Assembly: GCA_030615435.1 (NCBI GenBank)
Contig: JAUWZH010000010.1
Span: 1-19,867 of the forward strand
Direction of reading: 5' to 3'
Origin: Candidatus Brocadiaceae bacterium
GTDB lineage: Bacteria > Planctomycetota > Brocadiia > SM23-32
DNA length: 19,867 nucleotides
Positions 14,172-19,867 of the stretch are shown in pieces (within the stretch, counting starts at the first letter, position 1; each line of letters opens with the position of its first letter). The position numbers were made by a program, and so were the translations under genes. The notes under the pieces are model-generated. The model worked only from the letters and a program-made list of their open reading frames with translations. It ran no database searches and was not told the DNA's origin.

Positions 14172-15935
14172 TCACCACAGTACCGTGCTCCAGAGGGCGA
14201 GCAGGCCGCAGAGGTAGAACTTGGTGTCAATCACTGCCTCGCCGAGCTGGGCTTCGGGCAGCTTGCCCCGGCAGAGCTGCACGTAGGCCGCGGCCCAGTA
14301 AGCGACGCCGATCAGAAGCAGGTAACTCACCGGCTCCGTCCACCCGAGCAGGGCCCCGCCGAGCAGAACCAGGGCCTCGGCGGCGAGGACAACCGCAAGG
14401 AGGCCCCTGCACGCCTTCTCCCCCAGCAGCAGGGCAAGGCTGTCCCGTCCCAGGATCTGGTCCCCCTCCATGTCCCCCAGGTCGGTAAGGAGCGTGCGCT
14501 GGAAGGCGACCAGGAACAGGAACAGCACCGCCACCAGAACGCCCCTCCAGTGGGAGGGCAGCGCGCCGGCGACGATGGCCGGCACCAGCGCCGTGGTCAC
14601 CGCCCAGGCCAGCCCGACGGACAGCTCCTTGGAGCCCGGAAGCTGCAACACGCCGCGCAGGGGCAGCCGACGCAGAAGGTCCTGGCCTACCGGGAGGCTG
14701 TAGAGCAGCCCTCCCACGGTCCCGGCCAGGACCAGCGCGAAGGGCAGCCATCCGAGCAGTGCTGCGAGGAGAAGCGCCGCGCCCCCGGAGGCCAACCCCA
14801 GCACGCGAAGCAGTCCGGCGTTCGCCAGGAAGAATATCCCCCTGTCCGGCTCGTTCAGATACATCGCCTCCCGCTTGGCGTACTGGTTCAGCAGGTGCTG
14901 AGCCATGACGAAGAAGAACGCCAAGGCCATGCACGGGCCGAGGTGAGGATTCAAGAGGCCCATGAGCCGGCCGCTGGCGTAGACCATCGCCGCCGCGCCG
15001 CCGCCGATGAAGATGTTCGTCCAGACCGGAACGGCGAGGATCAGCCGCATGAGATAGGACAGGGAACGCCGGCGCCGCTCGTGTTCGGATCGTATCCTGT
15101 GCAGCACGCGCCGGATCATCCAGCGAGGGGTGGAAGCCCCCGCCGTCACGCCGATCCGGCCGCACTGAAGCAGCCGGTTCAGGGGCAGTTGCCCGTCGGT
15201 CTCCACGTGATAGGTCAGCGTGCCGGTCTCCGTGCAGATCTGTGCGAGGCGGCGGGTGTTGGCGCTGTTGAAGCCCCCGACGACGACCATGGCGTCCACC
15301 TCTCGAGCCAGCCGCTGTGCTTCGGCCTGCCGCAGTTGAGTGGCCCGGCAGATCGTGTCGAACACGCGGCAGTCGGGGTACCTCCGGCGGATGCTCCCCA
15401 CCATCTCAGCGAACATCTCCACGTTCTGGGTGGTCTGCGCGACGACCACCACCTTATCCATCGGCGGAAGGCCCTCCAGGTCCTCCGGCCGGCTGACCAC
15501 CACCCCGCGGCCGTGGGCGTGCCTGAGGACCCCCTCGACCTCCGCGTGCCCGGCGTCCCCGACGACGATGCAGTGGTAGCCGTCGCTGCAATATTTTTCG
15601 GCGATCTTCTGCACCTTCCGCACGTGGGGACAGGTGGCGTCTATGATGCGCTCGGCACGGCCTGCCAGCCGCTCCCGCGCCGAAGGGGATATCCCGTGCG
15701 CGCGAATGATCGCGGTTCCGGCCCGCGTTTCGCCCCGTTCCTCCAGAACTATCACGCCCTTGCCCTCGAGGAGGTCCAGGACCTGGCGGTTGTGAATGAG
15801 GGGGCCGACCGTGCCGATGGGCCTGGGGCCGGCGTGGTCGTTCGCCGCATCGAGGGTGAGCTTCACGGCCCTGCGCACCCCCATGCAGAAGCTTGAGTTG
15901 CGTGCCAGCAAGATGTCGAGCCTGCCGCCGCCCAT
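14172..15935 (-). CDS. ispH: IspH (HMBPP reductase) fused to UbiA-like prenyltransferase domain
   Basis: A 587-residue fusion. Residues 1-285 are IspH, the 4Fe-4S reductase giving IPP and DMAPP in the MEP pathway. Cluster ligands C17, C102 and C196 are present, with substrate residues H48, H80, H130, E132, T168, N223/S224 and S268. The FCMGVRRAV, DATCPHV and GVTAGASTP motifs are all intact. Residues 290-587 are a membrane domain of about eight helices resembling UbiA prenyltransferases: YSLP at 412-415, PGSKELSVGLAW near 433-444, and the second metal motif DLGDMEGD at 485-492 followed by GRDSLALLLGEKA. The first motif, NDxxDxxxD in UbiA, reads N350-Q-Y-A-K-R-E-A-M and lacks its Asp residues. 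The start is ATG 15935 with AAAGGA six bases upstream; the open frame beyond it is not coding. The fusion suggests prenyl-chain use, or membrane tethering, close to DMAPP synthesis. Confidence 0.85.
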   Translation of the reverse strand: MGGGRLDILLARNSSFCMGVRRAVKLTLDAANDHAGPRPIGTVGPLIHNRQVLDLLEGKGVIVLEERGETRAGTAIIRAHGISPSARERLAGRAERIIDATCPHVRKVQKIAEKYCSDGYHCIVVGDAGHAEVEGVLRHAHGRGVVVSRPEDLEGLPPMDKVVVVAQTTQNVEMFAEMVGSIRRRYPDCRVFDTICRATQLRQAEAQRLAREVDAMVVVGGFNSANTRRLAQICTETGTLTYHVETDGQLPLNRLLQCGRIGVTAGASTPRWMIRRVLHRIRSEHERRRRSLSYLMRLILAVPVWTNIFIGGGAAAMVYASGRLMGLLNPHLGPCMALAFFFVMAQHLLNQYAKREAMYLNEPDRGIFFLANAGLLRVLGLASGGAALLLAALLGWLPFALVLAGTVGGLLYSLPVGQDLLRRLPLRGVLQLPGSKELSVGLAWAVTTALVPAIVAGALPSHWRGVLVAVLFLFLVAFQRTLLTDLGDMEGDQILGRDSLALLLGEKACRGLLAVVLAAEALVLLGGALLGWTEPVSYLLLIGVAYWAAAYVQLCRGKLPEAQLGEAVIDTKFYLCGLLALWSTVLW

Positions 15936-15971
15936 GTTTTTCCTTTGCAAAATGCCCCCTGGACCCTGACA

Positions 15972-16001
15972 ATTGTACGACATGGGAGTTTTGACTGTCA
16001 A
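15972..16001 (-). promoter_or_regulatory. ispH promoter overlapping palindromes
   Basis: On minus, a perfect TTGACA (plus 15996-16001) and TACAAT (plus 15972-15977) are spaced by 18 bases, some 40 bases before the ispH start. The -35 lies inside a perfect palindrome TTTGAC-T-GTCAAA (15990-16002). The -10 overlaps the palindrome ACAATTGT (15969-15976). The promoter lies over the first codons of the divergent TPR gene. Confidence 0.6.
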
Positions 16002-18279
16002 AGATCGGGCCGCGCTGCGAGCCGGCCTCGCCAAGGCCCGAGGCACGGGCGGCGGGCGACGCACCTCCCTGCCGGCGGCGGCGATGATACTGGCGCTCTG
16101 CGGATGGGCGGCGCTGTGTCTCGGCCAACAGGGCGACGCTCCCGAGCCGAAGGCGCGCGGGCTGCGGGATGCCATTGAGGCAGCGGCCCGCGAGCTGGGT
16201 CCGGCGTGTTCCGGTGGAGACCGGGTCGGCGTCCTGGTGCCCGACGGGGCCGGGGAGCTGGAGCGGTACGGGGCGGCGATGATGGCCTTCTTTCTGCGGG
16301 AGGGGGGAGCGGATGCCCACCTCGTCCCTGCGCCGGCCGTCCCGGCGGAGCTGCCGGAGCGCCTCCCCGTCGTGACCCTGATCGTGTGGCGACAGGCCGA
16401 CATCGGGGCGGCCGTGCTCTTGAGGCTGACCGGCAGAGGACCGGACTACCACCTGGCGGCGCGGGCTTACGCCCTGAAGGACGGGGCGATGCTCGCCGCC
16501 GGCGGAGCGCCCGTGCGAATTGGCGCGGACCTTTCCTTCCTGCTGAGCGCTCAGCGCGGCGAACTTGCCCCTCAAGACCGTCAGTGGCACGCCATATTCG
16601 CCCGCATCTTCCCCGCACCCGTGCCTGCCGACGAGAACCGGGAGGAGCGCATGGCACTCGCGGAGGGGAAGCATTTCTTCGAGCGCGGCATGTGGCAGCA
16701 GGCGGTCGCGACGCTGAGCAGGGCCGGCGCCGGGGAGCCTGACCTTCGCCTCGTCCGAATCGCGGTGGCCCTGCACAGCGCCGGTGAGGCCGATGAGGCA
16801 CTGGAAAAGGTGGAGGGCGCCCTCAAGATCCACCCCGACAGCGGACCGCTCTACGCCCTGAAGGCCTGGATTCTGCTGCGGCGGGAGGCGCCCGAAGATG
16901 CGTTGATATTCCTGGAGCAAGCTCGCCTGACCGACCTGCCGCACGAGGGTTACTACTGGATCGCGCGCCATCTGATCGCCCTGGAGCGGGGCGAGGGGCA
17001 GACCGCCGAGCAATCCCTCCTGAAGGGGGTCGAAATGCTGCCCGAAGTGCCGTTCGCCCTGCTCAGAGCCGCCCGGTTCTACTGGCGGGAGGCCCGGTTC
17101 GAGGAGGCGATGAGATTCTACCGGAAGGCACTCGACGCCGGGGCAGGCGGCGCTGGGATCCTGGTGGAGTTCGGCATGGCCCTCGAGGCTTCGGGACAGC
17201 CCGAGCAGGCGCTGGATGCCTTCCGCCGTGCCGTCGAGACCGAGCCCGGCAACCCCGCAGTGGCGCGTCACCTGTCTTCTGCCTTGAAGTCCGCGGGGCA
17301 CCACGACGAGGCGCTCAGGGTGCTGAAGCAGGCCGCCGAGACCCGCCCGGATCGCCTGGAGCTGCTCACGGCGTACGCTGACATGGCGGCCGAGTTCTGG
17401 CACACGGTGAAGGCGGAGAAAGCTTACGCGGAGGCGTTTGCCAGAGACCCGGGATTCCTCCAGGGGCGGGTCGGCCTGGCGAGGATGCTGGCCCGCCGGC
17501 GGCATTTCACAGAGGCGCAGGAACTCCTTCAGGAAGTGCTCGGCGAGGCGTCCGCCTGTCCCGGGGCGCGGGTCGTTCTCGCAGAAACCTTCGTCGGGCA
17601 GGGACACATCGAGGAGGCGATTGAAGCCCTCCAGGAAGCCGCACGAGACCTGAGGTCCGAGGTGGCTGCGCGAACGGCGCTGGCCCGGCTCTACTGCCGC
17701 GCCGAGCAACACGAGAAGGCAATCCACGAGGCCCAACTGGCGGTGGCGGCGAGCCCCGGCCCCGAAAGCTACGCCCTGCTGGCCCGGGCGTTCACCGGCT
17801 CGCGGCAGTGGGAGAACTCGAAGATAGCCGTCGAGAAAGCACTCGAGGGCGGCCCGGGAGTGCCCGCTGCACATCTTGCCGCCGCCGAACTGGATGCAGC
17901 GCGAGGGGGCTGCGAGGAAGCCCTCGCCGCTGCCGAAAAGGCCCTCGAGCTCAATCCGCGCTCGCCCCGCGCCCTGGTGCTCGCCGGAGAGTTTCGCCTT
18001 CGTCTCGACCAGCCGCAGGAATGCGCCGAGCTGTGGAGGCGCGCCGCCGCCCTGAACCCCTGGAACCCCGAGCTTCACTGGGACCTGGCCGAGTTGCTGA
18101 GGACCCGCCTCGGCAACACGCAGGAAGCCATCGAACACTACCGACGTCACGTCGAACTGGACGGGGCCCGCAGCAAAGATGCCCAGCGCCTTCTGGAACA
18201 GCTTCAGGGCGCCCCCGAGGTGAAAGGCGGCGCAGACGCCGCACACGGGCCCTGGGAGGGGGACCGAGAATCCCACTGA
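15982..18279 (+). CDS. Exported or membrane-anchored TPR-repeat protein
   Basis: A 765-residue protein. Residues 1-28 are basic, then a hydrophobic stretch near 30-48 (AAAMILALCGWAALCLG) looks like a signal peptide or anchor; there is no proper lipobox. Residues 50-210 form an unrecognised alpha-beta region (DRVGVLVPDGAGEL, LTLIVWRQADI-like segment). From about 215 to 760 the chain is tetratricopeptide repeats, at least a dozen helical pairs, e.g. EQALDAFRRAVETEPGNPAV, EEALAAAEKALELNPRSPRA and EAIEHYRRHVELDGA. TPR arrays bind partner proteins, often in envelope assembly or secretion. ATG 15982 is used; TTG 15973 and ATG 16084 (starting in the hydrophobic stretch) are alternatives, and none has a good ribosome binding site. 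It is transcribed away from ispH with only 46 bases between start codons. Confidence 0.8.
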   Translation: MGVLTVKDRAALRAGLAKARGTGGGRRTSLPAAAMILALCGWAALCLGQQGDAPEPKARGLRDAIEAAARELGPACSGGDRVGVLVPDGAGELERYGAAMMAFFLREGGADAHLVPAPAVPAELPERLPVVTLIVWRQADIGAAVLLRLTGRGPDYHLAARAYALKDGAMLAAGGAPVRIGADLSFLLSAQRGELAPQDRQWHAIFARIFPAPVPADENREERMALAEGKHFFERGMWQQAVATLSRAGAGEPDLRLVRIAVALHSAGEADEALEKVEGALKIHPDSGPLYALKAWILLRREAPEDALIFLEQARLTDLPHEGYYWIARHLIALERGEGQTAEQSLLKGVEMLPEVPFALLRAARFYWREARFEEAMRFYRKALDAGAGGAGILVEFGMALEASGQPEQALDAFRRAVETEPGNPAVARHLSSALKSAGHHDEALRVLKQAAETRPDRLELLTAYADMAAEFWHTVKAEKAYAEAFARDPGFLQGRVGLARMLARRRHFTEAQELLQEVLGEASACPGARVVLAETFVGQGHIEEAIEALQEAARDLRSEVAARTALARLYCRAEQHEKAIHEAQLAVAASPGPESYALLARAFTGSRQWENSKIAVEKALEGGPGVPAAHLAAAELDAARGGCEEALAAAEKALELNPRSPRALVLAGEFRLRLDQPQECAELWRRAAALNPWNPELHWDLAELLRTRLGNTQEAIEHYRRHVELDGARSKDAQRLLEQLQGAPEVKGGADAAHGPWEGDRESH

Positions 18280-18284
18280 GGAAT

Positions 18285-18314
18285 CTGGCAGAGGGCGCCT
18301 GAGCAGTCTATAAT
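18285..18314 (+). promoter_or_regulatory. Promoter of hflX
   Basis: A perfect TATAAT (18309-18314) with CTGGCA (18285-18290, four of six) 18 bases upstream. It lies just after the TPR stop, giving hflX its own start near 18321 and a leader of about 70 bases. Confidence 0.5.
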
Positions 18315-18342
18315 GGAGCGTGGGGATTAGCAGGTCCCGGGC

Positions 18343-18370
18343 TTCACCGGTGCTGTCGCCCCCCGGTGAA
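18343..18370 (+). promoter_or_regulatory. Hairpin in the hflX leader
   Basis: TTCACCGG (18343-18350) and CCGGTGAA (18363-18370) form a perfect 8-bp stem with a 12-base loop. It lies about 13 bases before the likely ribosome binding site of hflX, so it could affect translation or be a protein or RNA-processing site. No U-run follows. Confidence 0.5.
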
Positions 18371-18393
18371 TGCACGCGGGCCGAAAGGACGTC

Positions 18394-19716
18394 ATGGTTG
18401 ACCTCAGAAGAACAGAACTGAGCGTACGGGCGGAACGGGCCATCCTGGTGCAGGTCCGCCGCGCGGGGGACCAGGAGCTGGCCGATGCGTCGCTGGAGGA
18501 ACTGCGCAACCTCGCCCGAAACGCATACGCCACCGTCGTGGGGGAGATCACCCAAGCGCGCCCGCGGCCGGACCCGGTCACGTACCTCGGAAAGGGCAAG
18601 GTGCGGCAACTGGCCTCCCTGTGCGGCAGGCACGAGGCGGACATCGTCATCTGCGACGACGACCTGAAGCCCGCTCAGGTCAAGAAGCTCGAAACGGCCC
18701 TCGGCACGAAGGTGGTGGACCGCAGCGAGTTGATTCTGGACATCTTTGCGCAGCACGCCCGCACGCGCCAGGCCAAGTTGCAGGTCGAGCTCGCCCAGTT
18801 GGAGTACGCTTTCCCACGGCTCAGAAAGATGTGGACCCATCTGGACCGCACGGCGGGCGGGACGTTGGGCGGAGGGATAGGCGTGCGCGGGCCCGGAGAG
18901 AAGCAGCTCGAGATGGACCGGCGACTCGTCCAGAAGAAAATCTCCGACCTCAGCAAGGAGCTGTCGAAGATCGAAGAGCACCGCCGGCGCATGATCAAGG
19001 ACCGCAGGGAACAGTTTGCCACCATTGCGCTGGTCGGCTACACGAATGCAGGCAAGTCCAGCCTCATGAACTCCCTGACGGAAGCGGGGGTCTCGGTGCG
19101 AGATCGCCTTTTTGAGACCCTCGACACGCGGACCCGTCAGTGGACCCTGCCGGACGGCAGATGCGTGATGCTCAGCGACACCGTGGGGTTCATCCGCAAG
19201 CTGCCGCACCACCTCGTCGCCTCCTTCCACGCCACGCTGGAAGAGGCGCGCGAGGCCGACTTGCTCCTGCACGTGGCTGACACCTCCTGTCCCACCGTGG
19301 AGACGCAAATCGAGGCGGTGAGGGACGTGCTCAAAGAAACCGGATGCGGCGGCAAACCGGTCCTTCTGGTCCTCAATAAGACAGATGCCCTCAACGACCC
19401 TCTGCTACTGCCTTTGCTGCGGCGCATGGCGGAGGATGCGGTCTGCGTCAGTGCCCTCACCGGAGAGGGTCTGCCGGAGCTCGCCCGCAGGATCGAGGAG
19501 TTTCTGGACAGGGGGCAGGTGGAACTGACGGTCGAGGTGGGCGTCGGCAACGGAAGGCTCTTTTCCCTGCTCTACGAGAAGGGGAAAGTCCTGGATCGAA
19601 GTTACAGGGACGGCATGGCTCAGGTCCGGGTCAGGATTCCAGAAAGCCTGATGGGGGCGATTGAGTCCCTCGGCGGGCGGCCCCGGTGTTCGGAGCCGGT
19701 TCGGTACGGCCCTTAG
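18394..19716 (+). CDS. hflX: Ribosome-associated GTPase HflX
   Basis: A conserved GTPase that binds the 50S subunit and can split stalled or hibernating ribosomes under stress. 440 residues from ATG 18394, chosen because AAAGGA lies four bases upstream; ATG 18370 is in frame but sits at the end of a hairpin. The N-terminal HflX domain has YLGKGKV, ICDDDLKPAQVKKLE and DRSELILDIFAQHA. A coiled helical linker follows, with GGGIGVRGPGEKQLE. GTPase motifs: GYTNAGKSS at 215-223, DTVGFI at 262-267, NKTD at 328-331 and SALTG. The C-terminal domain is normal. The G2 region FETLDTRTR is conserved. Confidence 0.95.
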   Translation: MVDLRRTELSVRAERAILVQVRRAGDQELADASLEELRNLARNAYATVVGEITQARPRPDPVTYLGKGKVRQLASLCGRHEADIVICDDDLKPAQVKKLETALGTKVVDRSELILDIFAQHARTRQAKLQVELAQLEYAFPRLRKMWTHLDRTAGGTLGGGIGVRGPGEKQLEMDRRLVQKKISDLSKELSKIEEHRRRMIKDRREQFATIALVGYTNAGKSSLMNSLTEAGVSVRDRLFETLDTRTRQWTLPDGRCVMLSDTVGFIRKLPHHLVASFHATLEEAREADLLLHVADTSCPTVETQIEAVRDVLKETGCGGKPVLLVLNKTDALNDPLLLPLLRRMAEDAVCVSALTGEGLPELARRIEEFLDRGQVELTVEVGVGNGRLFSLLYEKGKVLDRSYRDGMAQVRVRIPESLMGAIESLGGRPRCSEPVRYGP

Positions 19717-19779
19717 AGTCGCAGTCCCCCCGGCCGGCGGCCGATTCGGGGCATCGGTCGGCCCGGCATCTCGAACCTC

Positions 19780-19867
19780 ATGCTCAAAGCAATTACCATC
19801 GGCAAAGTCATCTGCTTTCTGACCGTGGCCGCGGCACTCGGGATTGCCGTCGGGTGTTCTCGAAGAG
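19780..19867 (+). CDS. Lipoprotein, N-terminus only (cut by window edge)
   Basis: Twenty-nine codons from ATG 19780, running off the window. The chain starts MLKAITIGKVICFL, a short basic end and hydrophobic core, and reaches GIAVGC at residues 21-26, a lipobox-like site with Cys26 for lipid attachment and cleavage by signal peptidase II. The Ala at -3 is less typical than Leu. No Shine-Dalgarno is visible, and the function is in the missing part. It follows hflX by 63 bases on the same strand. Confidence 0.55.
   Translation, partial: MLKAITIGKVICFLTVAAALGIAVGCSRR

Noticed and set aside
14073..15896. A 607-codon plus-strand open frame opposite ispH-ubiA
   Set aside because: It is the mirror of a gene with complete IspH motifs; the product is Gln/His/Pro-rich low-complexity sequence without family features.
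15936..16403. N-terminal extension of the IspH frame up to 16403
   Set aside because: IspH starts at MGGGRLDILLARNSSFCMG with a good ribosome binding site; the extension is Arg/Ser-rich and antisense to the TPR gene.
15454..19308. A 1284-codon open frame on minus, opposite the TPR gene and hflX
   Set aside because: No domain or motif is visible, and it runs antisense to two genes with clear motifs. Very high GC with G/C third positions leaves the opposite frame free of stops.

Overview
The window is high-GC bacterial chromosomal DNA, probably from a metagenome-derived or poorly sampled lineage. It mixes conserved housekeeping genes (pyruvate dehydrogenase E2, long-form HisG, NusA, IF-2, YlxP, RbfA, RpiB, IspH, HflX) with unusual domain fusions. 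Nothing fixes the phylum. Promoters look sigma-70-like, and rimP is missing from its usual place before nusA. There are no rRNA, tRNA or CRISPR features.

Region 1 (1-1450): a promoter-like site and a plus-strand E2 acyltransferase gene, split near its 3' end by an apparent one-base deletion. Region 2 (1454-4841): a segment of about 3 kb, visibly lower in GC, with three genes encoding PD-(D/E)XK-type nuclease-like proteins of three different kinds. It lies exactly between two direct copies of the last ~188 bp of hisG. The right copy is the 3' end of the intact hisG and the left copy is an orphan fragment beside the E2 gene. This looks like an acquired genome-defence or DNA-repair cargo placed by recombination at the hisG 3' end.

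Region 3 (4679-10815, minus strand): the intact hisG, and upstream of it a nusA-infB-ylxP-rbfA operon that ends in a divergent endonuclease III-like gene. The operon has a near-consensus promoter and a leader hairpin followed by six U just before nusA. Region 4 (10970-13416, plus): a calcineurin-like phosphoesterase fused to a PHP phosphoesterase, overlapping an EamA-type transporter gene. Region 5 (13585-15935, minus): rpiB, and a 587-residue fusion of IspH (last step of the MEP isoprenoid pathway) to a UbiA-type membrane prenyltransferase domain whose first Asp motif is degenerate. Region 6 (15982-19867, plus): a secreted or anchored TPR protein divergent from ispH, the GTPase gene hflX, and the first 29 codons of a lipoprotein gene.

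The best candidates for new biology are the three-nuclease island inside the hisG repeat, the IspH-UbiA fusion, the metallophosphoesterase-PHP fusion, and the endonuclease III-like protein with a Cys-to-His substitution at a cluster ligand and no catalytic lysine. All functions are inferred from motifs read by eye; no database search was run.
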